This document shows, in pieces, positions 34,245 through 45,539 of a DNA stretch of 64,000 nt (its first letter is position 1; the number at the start of each line of letters is the position of its first letter). The translations under genes and the position numbers were made by a program. The DNA lies in contig OZ005689.1 of NCBI GenBank assembly GCA_963930775.1, positions 25,480,058 through 25,544,057 on the forward strand, in the 5' to 3' direction. Source of the stretch: Cliona cf. orientalis (Eukaryota > Porifera > Demospongiae > Clionaida > Clionaidae). The notes under the pieces were generated by a model. The model was not told where the DNA came from. It saw only the letters and a list, made by a program, of their open reading frames with translations, and made no database searches.

Positions 34245-35355
34245 AAGGACTTACAAGTATGTATAATGTCACAACAATGTAATGATGCACTACAATAATG
34301 ATATGCATGGGCTGACTATAAAAGACTATAATTATTTGGATCAGCATGACCGTATTCAATAGTAGCTAGATTCTGAAATGGATCAATGTCATAATGTATT
34401 CCTGGGAGAAAAGGAACGCGTGCGTGCATGGTTTATTGTTGAAAATACGTGGTTTTTCTGCCAAATTTCATGCGTATTACCGCACAGTACTGCCCCAAAC
34501 CATTCACTTCCGGTGCGATCGAAAATAAAATTAAGAAAGGAGCGCTTCGATTCTGTGCGCGTTCGAACCTTCAGCTACTAAGCTTCAACGACCCTGAGTA
34601 TCGCCCGCTACAAGCTTGCTTGAATGTCGAAACGCCATCGTCGTTAATTTTTGAACCGCTTGCACCCACGCATTTGGGCGTGACCGGACGTTGAACGATC
34701 AATATTTCACGTATTTCCGTGGATAAACGCATTGTACCCACCAACGCTCGTGCTAACCGTGTATTTGCGCGGTCCTTTTCACCCGGGTTAATAATATATT
34801 ATTATGGACCCATTCAATTCGGTATCTCAACTCATCAGATAGTCAGGGTTGCTCCTCAGTGTTGTTAAAACTTGAAACTCCAATTGCCACTAAAATATTA
34901 TTATGGACCCATTCAATTTGGTATCTCAACTCATCAGATAGTCAGGGTTGCTCCTCAGTGTTGTTAAAGCTTGAAACTCCAATTGCCACTTAAAATATCT
35001 GTGCATGCACAGACAAACGGATCTGTAGGCTACACCCCTCACTGCAGAATAGCCAAGAGACTTCGCTCCACTACATTATGGATACTATAGTACCGGACTC
35101 TATTAACAGGTATGATGGGAAACAGTTACCTCACCTCTTCAATCTTGCTTTACAAGAAGTATAGATATGCGAGAAGCCAGAGACTTGGTGGCACAGGCCC
35201 AGCTTGCGAGTACAACTATGACATTCTCGCCCCGCTGATGCTGGCCCGACGCAAGATCGAGAGGTTAGGGCTAGGCTAGGCTATAGCTAGCTAGCTAGCT
35301 GTACTGCAGCCTAGGCTGAGGGCCGGCCGGCCCTAAGGCTGTACTTGCGATCGAT
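34245..35355. repeat. Interspersed repeat R, copy 2
   Basis: Aligns with 3575-4200. Relative to copy 1 it carries a 387-bp inserted element (34401-34787) and a ~90-bp internal duplication (gacccattcaattcggtatc at about 34803 and again at 34904). At 35408 it abuts another CCGT-type terminus (CCGTAGTATCCAGGATAAGT). Confidence 0.75.
34401..34787. mobile_element. 387-bp MITE-like insertion in repeat R copy 2
   Basis: Ends are CCTGGGAGAAAAGGAACGCG and, on the minus strand, CCCGGGTGAAAAGGACCGCG, a 20-bp terminal inverted repeat with three mismatches. Copy 1 of repeat R near 3715 lacks it and provides the empty site. Internal frames are short and unrecognised. Confidence 0.7.
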
Positions 35356-35529
35356 ATCGATGGATCGTGAGTTCCATGCTCCTTCAGCAGCTCATATGCT
35401 TCTGATACCGTAGTATCCAGGATAAGTGCCCATGGGCGCTGCAATTTGGCTCGCATGGCGCTTACCTGGGATATAGTTTCCATGTTTGTATAGAAGCTGT
35501 TACATTGACTCCTTGAAATAAGCTACATG

Positions 35530-35930
35530 GGTGCTTACCCGGTAGTGGGTGCTTGCCCGGGAGAGAGGTCTTCTTTGCTGCCTGTAAAATTAGCATAAGA
35601 TGAGTAAAAGTACGCATGCAAGTAATATAACATTTCAAACACATTCTGTACACTCTCTCCACGGACACATAAAAGATCTTTCCAAAACACACCAACAGCT
35701 GACCCACAGCCCAGGACCAAAACAGCATCATCTGTATTGTACGATCTTGTACTTTCGTCACCGCCTTCTTATTTCTTTGTTGCAAGCTGACAAATTTTAT
35801 GAACTCGTCTGGAATCGTGGGCCGATTGAAATTCAGCTTCTTGAATGGTTCCAAATTGTCCAGTGATGTGAAGAGAGGGTACTTCTCACATGTATCCCTC
35901 CAAGACAGACAGTTCGTGGCTTTTACGAAT
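35530..35930 (-). other. Unrecognised exon-like ORF with a hydrophobic segment
   Basis: The minus-strand frame gives LSWRDTCEKYPLFTSLDNLE, PFKKLNFNRPTIPDEFIKFV, TKVQDRTIQMMLFWSWAVGQ and LLVCFGKIFYVSV. One hydrophobic stretch (MMLFWSWAVGQLLVCFG) could be a membrane segment. The upstream side is cut by the MITE at 35931, so it is probably a truncated gene. No family recognised. Confidence 0.35.
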
Positions 35931-36297
35931 GTGACCGGATTTGGAAAAACCCTCTGTAACGAATTTTTTCTGAAAATCGAGTTTGATGTATGGTTGATAA
36001 CCTCTATCATAGAGCTAACCCGCGTTCAAGTTTTAGACCGATCTCAGGTATTTAAAATTGCTCCCTATGAGCTCACGCGTAGTATGTGGAAACGCCATAC
36101 GCGTGCATAGCAACGCCTTTAGACCGTAATTTCTCGATTATTGGGGGTGTGGCGCGATCGCAAACAAAGCGCTGTATCTCCACAACGAAGCGCGCGATCG
36201 GCCTAAGACTTGAACGTGGGCTAGAGCTTATCAACCATGCATCAAATTCAATTTTCTGAAAAAATCCCATACGGAGGGTTTTCCCAAATCTGGTCAC
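35931..36297. mobile_element. Family-A MITE copy A4, foldback derivative with filler
   Basis: Both halves derive from the same element end. 35931-36043 reads from the left terminus inward; about 36073-36297 is the same half in inverse orientation. They are joined by about 29 bp (tctcaggtatttaaaattgc, then tccctatgagctc) that is not part of other family copies but is found again at 36743-36773. Confidence 0.8.
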
Positions 36298-36299
36298 AT

Positions 36300-37050
36300 A
36301 TACTAAATAATCGTTCGTGCGTGCAAAATTTGTGGCCACGCCCACTTTTGTGAAGACCACGCCCACATTGTTGCCGCGAACGGGACAAACAGCCAGAGAT
36401 GTCAATGGAACCCGACTTTTTCATCATCATCGTACAAACAGGTTTTTTAAGCTATATTTTGTGTCAGATCAAGGTTCATTAATTGAAGGGAGGGTGGTAA
36501 AGCTGGCCAAGCACAGCAAGCTGGTACAAGATATTCAGCCCTGGAAGGGGGGGATCATCTGCCCCCCATGACCCCCCGTGGATCTGCCACTGGTAAAGAA
36601 GCATGTAAGTTACACTAGATTGTTTCTAGTTCTAGTGTTTTGCTAGGTGGCCAAAAAGGGGGGTTCATCCGAACCCCCTTGAATCCCCCCTGTGTACGGA
36701 CCTGGCTAGTAAAGATTCCGCAATGCAAGGTTCAATGCCTCTCAGGTATTTAAAATTGCTCCCTATGAGCTCCAGCATCTTATGCGGAGACATTTTTTGA
36801 ACGTGGGAGCTCTTGATCCTTTAATAATCCCTTTGAATTTTTGTCGAATATTGTGCTGATTAGGGCAAGTGTGGAAGATGGCAGTGATGCCCAATGAAAT
36901 ACCATGGCATCGAGTTGATCAACCTATGTGCATGTATTGAGGATTGACAAGCTCACATGCAATCAGAATCTGATTGATAAGAATAGGAATGCATACAGAA
37001 GAGACAAAACATGAAATAGTGTAGTACCCCAGTACCGTTTGACATAAAAA
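36300..37050. other. No confident gene; G-rich repeat debris
   Basis: Contains ccacgcccac words near 36330-36365 and two G/C-run blocks (36545-36590, 36655-36700) like the GGCGTAGG family interior. It also holds the source-like copy (36743-36773) of the filler in MITE A4. Confidence 0.5.
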
Positions 37051-37051
37051 T

Positions 37052-37162
37052 TTAATAGTTGCACGGCAATTCTTCCACATAGGCTCTTATACTTGGAGAT
37101 TCAGCATCCTCAGAGTAGCTTTTGTGTGACATCTCAAAGATGAGCTCCCTGCTCTGAAGCAC
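37052..37162 (-). other. Possible terminal exon, unrecognised
   Basis: Minus-strand LQSRELIFEMSHKSYSEDAE followed by SPSIRAYVEELPCNY and a stop. Composition is coding-like, but no family is recognised and no upstream exon was connected. Confidence 0.3.
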
Positions 37163-37244
37163 CTACATACTATATTAGGCTAAAAGATATACGTGTATTT
37201 GAGCTGGCGCTGTGAATTTGATGCACGTTTGTATAGGTAATAGT

Positions 37245-37335
37245 GAGGTTGTATGTTGAATTTGGGTAAAATAGCACTCTGAAATAGACTATTTCAGGTG
37301 CTATTTATCCAAATTCAACATATACAACCTCACTA
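37245..37335. repeat. Long imperfect hairpin, about 37-bp arms
   Basis: tagtgaggttgtatgttgaa on the left pairs with ttcaacatatacaacctcacta on the right. The loop itself contains the palindrome ctgaaatagactatttcag. It could be a foldback transposon remnant or a small-RNA precursor; sequence alone does not decide. Confidence 0.7.
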
Positions 37336-37339
37336 TCAC

Positions 37340-38088
37340 AGGCTAATAGTATACATACACAAAGTCAGATAGGTATTTCAAACTCAGGTGCCTATTTCAC
37401 TTGTAATACTTATAATTGGTATACAAGATTTGTACACATCAAAGTACAAGTATACTATTATCATAATAATATTATTATGACAGTATCAGGGGAAATTGAG
37501 CACATAGCGAATCTATAAAGATTTTAAATTAGCTGTTACTTGGTAAATTGTATATAGGACAAAGCTGCCTACCTAAATGTGACACCAATTAAATTAATTA
37601 TTGCTGTGCACACGTCGATTGTATGTCGCTTGTACGCATGCAGTGGACTTCACCAGAGGTGTTCAAAATGAATACCAGTAACTAGTATTTTTAGTAAGAG
37701 AGCTCAAGAAATACCTAACAAACTTTAACCAGATCTGTGCAAATTAATTTTAGCCAATAGAAATACATTACTAGCTACAAGGAAATATCTTCACTCAATT
37801 ATGACAGTATCACCTAGGGCACTGACCAGTATACAGAGGGTAGGAAGCAATAACAAAGTGGGGGGGGGGGGGGGGGCATACAAACAGATGCAGAATAGGT
37901 AGGGGCCGAAGGCCCCTGCTGCTTGCAGCTCTCCTAGGGGGTCTGGGGGCATGCTCCCCCAGAAAATTTTGAGATTTTAGGTATTACCAGATGCTTTCCG
38001 AGGCATTTTGGGGTGAATCAGTTATTCCTGTGTAATTAGGCTCATTCATGCAGTAAGAAAATTTACTTCAACAATGTATGATATAAAA
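37340..38088. other. No gene; poly-G tract at about 37859-37877
   Basis: AT-rich, with a 17-19 G run followed by aggggccgaaggcccct and agggggtctgggggcatgct, resembling interiors of the G-rich repeat families. No coding signal. Confidence 0.5.
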
Positions 38089-38089
38089 T

Positions 38090-38258
38090 GTGACAGTATC
38101 TGACAAATCCCAGCATATGGGATCCGCACGCTATTCGCGCAATGCGCGTTTTTAGTATCTCAAGTCAAAAAATGTCAAAGTTGAGTTTTTGTCATATTCA
38201 TGTCAAAGAACCTTTCTACTAACCTTTGCCGTCGCCTACGGAGGCTAACCGTAAGTTG
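38090..38258. mobile_element. Solo end of a family-B-like MITE
   Basis: GTGACAGTATCTGACAAATC, then gcgcaatgcgcgtttttagt and ttgagtttttgtcatattca match the right end of the nested family-B copy read inversely. The other end is missing. The fragment truncates the transposase/OTU gene that starts at 38270. Confidence 0.65.
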
Positions 38259-38269
38259 AGCTAGAAAGG

Positions 38270-39890
38270 GAAGTAAAGACAACAAAGGTAGCCTTCAGTG
38301 CATTGGCCAATGCCAATGGCATTGTGTTCCCCAATTCACTCTCATAGTGACCATTCTGTAAAAATTCAGTTGCTTCTACATCAAAGGAAGATTCAGTAGA
38401 TGTAAAACACTCATATTATTCGTATCAAGCCACTCTTGAACGATTAATTCATGTAATTTTGAAGCAAGGATTGTCAATGGTGCATCAAGACTCAATCCCG
38501 TTGATGCTATTACCTCCCGTAATTGTTCACCATTCACCATTCACCAAAGCAATGGTACAGATGTGAAAAAGCAATTTCCATCAGGGACTACAGGTAATAG
38601 TATGAACTTCCATGACCTTAGGGTAGTTTTCAGTCAGTCTTGTTTTATGCTGTGTCAAGTTTAAATCTTGTGATACATCTGATACGTGATCAATGCATGG
38701 CAGCATTTGTGCAAATGGTATGTACTTCAACAAAGGTGAAGCTGTTTTAGTCTGTATTGTCATAGTCTTGTATACATCCAGCTGAGATGAGGACACTTGA
38801 AGTGATCTGAAATATTCTCTGAATCAGTTGATTGTGCTATTCCTATAGGCTCAACAGATTCTGTTATCTACTGATTTTTGTACAGGCACAAAAATACATT
38901 TACGGCTGTTACGAAATATGCTATTGCACTGATGTACAATGATCATCAGGGCATATGATAATAAGGTTTCTAGTTTACTCTTGTAAAAAAATGTGTTTAC
39001 ATACCTGTGAAAGGCTTCATTCCTATTACTTCTACCACTACGTCAATATCACTTAAACATCCCTTTCTTGCATGAACCTTCAAGTTTTCAATCTCTACCT
39101 TAGTTGATTCACTGAATACATATTTATTGTCATGAGACACACCACACCACCTTTCATTAAAAATTTCAAGGTTTTTGACTATGTGATCAGGATTGTGGGT
39201 TGGTTTTGTTCTCTTCACCGTAATCACCAGGTGATCTGAATACCAATCTAAGATCCTGCAAGCAAGCTAAATGAAAGGGATGTCGTTTAGGCATTATCTT
39301 TCTGACCCGTTGAATGGCAAACCCAAATACGTCTAGGAGTACCTTCACTTCAGTGCTCTCCAAAAACTGCTTGAATCTTAGCCCTCCAATGACAACAATT
39401 ATCAACATACACTATTGGGTTTGGTTTCGGGTTCCAAACCAAACGGAACCCAAACCCACAACAATTGTCAACATAGACTATCTTAACGTTGTGGCCTTGT
39501 GACTGTGAGTGTCTTTGAATATGTTCCAACAGAATTTTCACGTTGTGAAATCCAGTACCTTCAGTGAATTATTGCCATGAAATGATCTTGCCTTGTACAA
39601 TAAAGACAAGAAATACACTATCATATTGGCATACCCATTTGTTATCATCATGTAAAAATCCTATATTGGTAGCAATTTTAAAAGTATGATCGAAACTTAG
39701 GTCCTCTCCAGTATCAACACATTGAATTTCTCTTTTGAAATATTGCTCATTTTCCAAGAAACATTTACCAATAATATCATCACTGGGAAGATACTTGTAG
39801 TACATTGAATGTTGAAATGTTGGTATAAACTCATGGGTATGCACATTTCCCTCAACTTGATGTAATTGTTTGTAATTATCCATCATATGT
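38270..39890 (-). pseudogene. DDE-like transposase gene with an OTU-like C-terminal segment, degraded
   Basis: Minus-strand order: HTHEFIPTFQHSMYYKYLPS, SFDHTFKIATNIGFLHDDNK, WVCQYDSVFLVFIVQGKIIS, VYVDNCCHWRAKIQAVFGE, VRKIMPKRHPFHLACLQDL, RLVFRSPGDYGEE, HDNKYVFSESTKVEIENLKV, HARKGCLSDIDV and, shifted one base, SNRNEAFH before a gtatgt donor. Further on come GNCFFTSVPLL, LASKLHELIVQEWLDTNN and SELGNTMPLALANAL-like readings, resembling the OTU-like tail of a known fish/cnidarian multicopy gene with the DNCC(x)WR motif. By family I infer a plain DNA transposon whose protein fuses an RNase H-like transposase to an OTU-type cysteine-protease fold. Frame changes and stops occur near 38520, 38410, 39055, 39330 and 39400. 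The OTU end is cut by the MITE fragment at 38258. Confidence 0.65.
39408..39480. repeat. Short palindromic insertion flanked by direct repeats inside the transposase
   Basis: The minus-strand word for VYVDNCC (tatgttgayaattgttgt) occurs twice, separated by about 43 bp made of gggtttgggttccgtttggt and its near-inverse. Related aacccaaaccc words occur at 39965-39998. Confidence 0.7.
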
Positions 39891-40006
39891 TGATACAGTT
39901 ATCTCCTTTCTTCATACTTTTTCCGTCTCATATTCCCCAATCACGCCTTCCAAGGAATGAAAGTTGACATAACCAAACCCGAACTGAACCCAAACCCAAA
40001 ACGTTT

Positions 40007-43000
40007 TGTAGGAAAGTAACTTGAACTCTGAACTTCGAACTATACTCTACTTTGTATGTATGCATGCTGTAATATAATATCTGTATTGAGTTATGAGATA
40101 ATGCATGTGTCTATTGACTAATGATCTTTTGTGCTGATTGACTCGAGTTCTTACATGGCGCTGTGAACAAATGCTAAAGATCTGAAAAGAAAGATGACGT
40201 ATGTCTTCAGACAGGGCGACTTACCGAAGCTGGATCTCCAGGTAGACAGAGGCACAGATTTCAAAGCCTGGAAGAAACAGTGGCAAGCATACCTCAGTCT
40301 ATCCGGCCTGAGTGCCCAATCAGACGAGAAACAAGTCCAGGCCCTGACTCTATGCTTCTCAAGGGAAACTCTCACGATCGTAGACAACTTGGGCCTCACA
40401 GACGACCAGCGAAAAAGTGTCAAAGAGATCGTCACCGCTATCGAAGCGTATGTCAACGGACAAATCAACGAATCGGTGGAAAGACGCGCCTTTCGATCTC
40501 GTATGCAGCAAGAAGGCGAGACTTTCGATGACTTCCTAGTGTCTCTGCGGGAGCTGGCAAAAACGTGTAACTTCTGTGATGATGCCTGTACACAAAAGAA
40601 CATCCGTGACCAGATCATAGCAGGTCTAACCGATGGAGAGGCAGTGGAGGACTTACTCAAGGAAAAGAACCTCACTCTTGACACTGCAGTCACCAAATGC
40701 CGGGCGCACGAAGCAGCCAAACGCCAGAGAGCCGAGTTAGCCAAAGCCCCACCCGAAACCTCTATACACGCTGTGCGATGGCAACAGCAAGAGGCTAGCA
40801 GCACCCAGGGAAGCCAGAGATGTCCGGGATGTGGCTCGGGCTTCCATCCTGGAGGACGACGACAATGCCCGGCTTACCAACTCGTGTGCCATTTATGTAA
40901 CCGAACAGGCCACCTACAGACCCGCCCAACCACGAGCATGAGAACCGGCCACCAATGCGATCCACGTCACACCCTCAATCAACACGACGCAGCTAGGCAT
41001 TCAGCCCGCACCAACCATCCAGGCAGAACTCTCAACCCGTAACGGATCCACAAGCATGCAAGTGCTCCCAGACTCAGGAGCTGACATATCTGTTGCTGGG
41101 CCAAACATCATCCGAAGCTTAAACGATCATCGAGACAACTTACTACCATCACAAGTCACACCTCGCAGAGTCAACGGTCAGAAACTGACCCCAATCGGCA
41201 AGCTCCCGGTGCAGATCAAGATCGGGAACCACACGTACAAGGATGAGCTGCACATATACCCAAACATAGAAGGCGTCCTCGTATCATGGAAAGCATGCAA
41301 AGCACTCAACATACTGCCACAGTCGTACCCAGAGCCCATGAAGGTCTGCAATGTCACATCCGCTGAAACAGCCCAACACTTAACCTCAGAGAGCCTGATT
41401 CATGAATTTCCAAGCGTATTCGATAGCAAGGTGAAACCCATGGAAGGAGAGCAGTTTCACATAGCCCTCACAGATGATGCAAAGCCGTTCTGCGTCCACA
41501 CCCCCAGAACCATAGAGGAACACGGGGTCATCACACCCGTATATTACCCAACCGAATGGTGCACCCCTATTGTCGTAACCCCCAAAAAGGGAAGTGATGA
41601 CATCCGCATGTGTGTTGATCTTTCACACCTCAATCGATTCGTAAAACGCGAGCGATACCAATCCGCTACACCCTCCCAGGCAGTGGCTGACATCACTGCA
41701 GAAAACGCTCAGATATTTACAAAGCTAGATGCGAGGAAAGGCTATCACCAGTGCCCTCTAGACGACGAAAGTCAAGACCTTACAACATTTATCACCCCGT
41801 TCGGAAGGTTCAAATTCCTCCGCGCACCCTACGGAATCTCATCAATAACATTACAACCGTAGGATGGATGAGGCGTTCGCAGGCCTCCCAGGTTTCAGAC
41901 GTGTAGTCGATGACGTGGTGATATAATATATTATGACCAAGATAGGGCACAACATGGCTCACATGTTAGGCAATTCCTGCAGCGGTGTGCCGTGAAAAAC
42001 ATCACTCTCAACCTAGAAGTTCGCTCAAGCCACAGTGGACTTTGCTGGCTTCATCCTCTCCCCTCGAGGGTACCAAATTGATCCATCCATAACCCAAGCG
42101 ATTGCAGACTTCCCCACACCAGGGAGTCGTACTGATCTCCGATCCTTCATCGGCCTCGTAAATCAGCTGTCAGCGAGCACACCCAAGATCGCAACGTTGC
42201 TAACACCATTACGACCGCTCCTTAGCACAAAGCATGAATACACATGGAACGACGATTTCGAAACGGCCTTCACAAATGTCAAAAAGTCATTGACCTCAGC
42301 ACCTGTCCTATCGTACTTTGACCCACGCAAAGAAACTCGCCTATGTACAGACGCCAGCCGTCAAGGCCTGGGGTTCATCCTTCAACAAAAGACAGGTAGC
42401 ACATGGTCACTCGTTCATGCAGGATCTCGGTTCCTGTCAGATCCAGAGAGCCGATACGCCATCATCGAGTTGGAGCTTCTCGCAGTAGCATGGGCCATAA
42501 CCAAGTGCAATATATTCCTGGCTGGCCTACCCCATTTCACAGTGGTAACAGACCACCACCCACTCATCTCAATCCTAAATAGCCACAGATTGGACGAAAT
42601 CCAAAACCCACGACTGCAGCGCCTAAAGACCAAGATCATGGGCTACACATTCACAGCAGTCTGGTTGAAGGGAGCTCTGAATTACGCACCCGATGCACTA
42701 TCCCGCAACCCCACAGCAGATCCGCAACCAGAGGAGGCACTAGCAGAGACAGAAATCGACCAAGCCACAGCAACATCATCAGCCGAGATTAGAGCTATCA
42801 TTAATCGAGACGAACCAATCCGCCTATCCGAACTGCGCAGCATTGCCGACAGTGACTCGGAGTACCAGACTCTCAAGTTCTACATCAATTCAGGATTCCC
42901 TCAACACCGTAAACAGCTACCCTCAGAATGTCGCAGGTACTGGAATACTCGCACACAGCTTTCAGTGGAAGATGACCTCATCCTCTATGGCTGCCGCCTT

Positions 43001-44251
43001 CTAATCCCTTCACCGATGAGACGACAAGTACTGGATCAGCTCCACGAGTCTCACCAAGGCACAGTCCGCACAAAGGAAAGGGCCAGACTCGTTTACTGGC
43101 CTGGCATGGAAGTAGACATCGAGAACACCATCCTCTCATGCAAACTATGCCAGGACTCCCTGCCGTCGCAACAAACGGAGCCAATCACTCTTAAACCCAA
43201 GCCCCAGAGGCCATTTCAAGAATTCGCAGCCGACGTTTGCACACATGCAGGACAGCAGTACCTCATAACAGTTGACTGTTTCTCGGATTGGCCAGAAATC
43301 ATACCGATGTCAACCAACACTACTACCACACAACTCATATCATCACTAAAATCGTCATTTTGCCGCTTTGGAGTTCCCGACAAGCTGTGGTCAGACCAGG
43401 GCCCACAATTCACCTCTAAGGCCTTTCAGGATTTTGCGAAACAATGGGGTTTTCAACACGTTACCTCTTCACCAAGGTACCCCCAAAGTAATGGAAAGGC
43501 TGAAGCTACCGTCAAATCCATGAAGAAAATCATCAGATCAGTATGGAGGGGACAATTTCTAGACGAGAACAAGCTGGCCAGAGCACTGTTGCAGTACAGA
43601 AACACACCATCACGGAAAGATGGACTCTCTCCAGCTCAAAAGCTACACGGACAGCCTGTACAGGACACCTTGCCTGCCCACTGGAGAACGTTCTCACTAG
43701 AATGCAACGTAGTACGTCCATTGCCGAGAAACAGGCCCAAACTACCAGAGAAACGGTCGAAACGACATACAACAGTAAAGCACGGTCCTTACCCGAAATC
43801 ATAATCGGCTCAAACGTAGCCCTACAGAACCACGAAACGAAAAGATGGGATATTTATGGTAAGGTGATTGATATCGGTCCACACCGGCGATACTTCATCA
43901 AGACACAGAGTGGTCGAGTCCTGGTAAGAAACAGGAGATTCTTGCGTCGCCGAATACCCTTATCCCTCCCTACACCTAGCCCAAGCGTAACATCTAATCC
44001 CACCCCAGAACAACCCCGCCGGTCAACTCGTAACCGGAGAAGGCCAGCTCGGCTTATCGAAGACATTGGAATTTCCAGCTTCCACGTCGAAAACGATCCA
44101 GAAGCTCCGGGAGGGGGAGGTGTAGGAAAGTAACTTGAACTCTGAACTTCGAACTATACTACTTTGTATGTATGCATGCTGTAATATAATATCTGTATTG
44201 AATTATGAGATAATGCATGTGTCTATTGACTAATTGACTCGAGTTCTTACA
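40007..44251 (+). mobile_element. Ty3/gypsy-type LTR retrotransposon, nearly whole
   Basis: Short LTRs lie at 40007-40155 and 44121-44251 (TGTAGGAAAGTAACTTGAAC to gagttcttaca). A gag-like region is at about 40194-41042 with a zinc knuckle (CHLCNRTGH). Protease motif LPDSGADISVAG lies near 41060. Reverse transcriptase covers about 41400-42030 (RMCVDLSHLNRFV, FTKLDARKGYHQCPL). RNase H begins at about 42330 (RLCTDASRQGLGFILQQ). Integrase covers about 43000-43800 with a zinc-binding region, DVCTHAGQQYLITVDCFSDW, LWSDQGPQFTS and SPRYPQSNGKAEATVKSMKK. A basic tail ends near 44133. The LTRs differ by two short gaps and about one substitution, so insertion looks recent. The coding region appears broken in only a few places. 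The flanking direct repeat is imperfect (CGTTT/AGTTT). Confidence 0.9.
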
Positions 44252-45535
44252 AGTTTGATGTAGCAGAATGTGCTAAAATTTGAAGAGCAAACTTCATTAA
44301 CAGCTACTGAGAAGACCTTGTCAATGTATCAGTCTCAGAATCACTGTTGAGTCAACAGCCACTATCCTCGTTCACATCCACACGAACCCCAGCTCAAATG
44401 TGCCAGCTTGGATACATACCTGTCCCACCGTATACAATCTCATGCAAGACTAGTCGACTCTCCATCCTCATGTTTGTTGCCGGCTTTAAGCCCTTCCCTC
44501 CTTCCTCCTCCCCCCAATTTCTACAAGTACATCATATATGTACATGCACGCATACATGCACACACACGCACGCTTCAACATGCACATAAACTCTCCCTGT
44601 TTACTATACATGTACCTTAGCTTTCCAATCTTAAACAATGAGCAGACTCATCCTCACAGTAAGAGCACCACATCCATTCAGTTGGTAGACTCACAGCGCA
44701 GTACAGCGTCTTTATTTTTTACAACAAAGGTATAAAAGCTTATCACAACCTGCACAGTGCAGTACAGAGCCTTCAAAATTACACTTTCTACAACAAAGGT
44801 AAACTGAGCTTTTCACAAATGTAGCTCATACCAAACAGCGCACACAGCATTCACAGCTACGAATGGCTATCTCATGTGTCAGACTCTTTCGTACTTTGCC
44901 AGAAGTACTTCACGTTAAATCTCACCCAGGGGTGTTTATTATATGCAGCCTTAGCTATAAGAACAATCATAGACAACTTATGAAGTGTAGAGTCCATCGC
45001 TTCTCTCGATATCTTCTCCCTAAGACCAGGACTGCTGTACTGGCGCTCTCTCTGTGGCCATCTTTCCCGGCAAATTCATTATGGCGCTAACCGCGTGATG
45101 TAATACGAAGCTTATACGGAAACATTGAATGTTGAGCTATGTACGTACAAAATGCTCCGTTTCTCGAAAAATAAATTGTGAACTGAGGCACGGGTGACCC
45201 GTGTACAATTTTTTGGCCATAACCCGGCTTAGGAAGCATTTTAGAGCCTGGCTCTTTGACCGTTGAACTCTACAATAAATTCTGCGTCGATCTATACCCA
45301 AAACACAATTTTCATGAAACATCCCGAGTGGTCGGTTTTTCCATAGCGGGTCACATATGTACATACACCTCATCCCAAGCTCACTCAATTTTTATGCGTA
45401 TGGAGATAACGCTAATTATTATGCTTAATACAAAGTACATAATTTCTAGTAGCAATAAGCACGTATACGTATACACCATCCACATGCCAGTATGCTAAAT
45501 TTGATCACTTGACTGGCTATCAAAATAGATAACAT
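44252..45535. other. No confident gene; partial MITE-like end at about 45140-45356
   Basis: CA-rich simple sequence lies at 44540-44590, and an acaacaaaggta word repeats near 44722 and 44792. The segment ending gtggtcggtttttccatagcgggtcacatatg (45325-45356) has the architecture of the family-A right end but diverged sequence, so it may be a distant subfamily. Short ORFs here are not supported. Confidence 0.4.
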
Positions 45536-45539
45536 CCCA

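Noticed and set aside
40151-40804. 217-aa minus-strand ORF
   Set aside because: Antisense to the gag-like region of the gypsy-type element; composition mirrors that strand.
44347-44735. Three overlapping plus ORFs (70-80 aa)
   Set aside because: CA-rich simple sequence open in several frames; no homology or splice sites.
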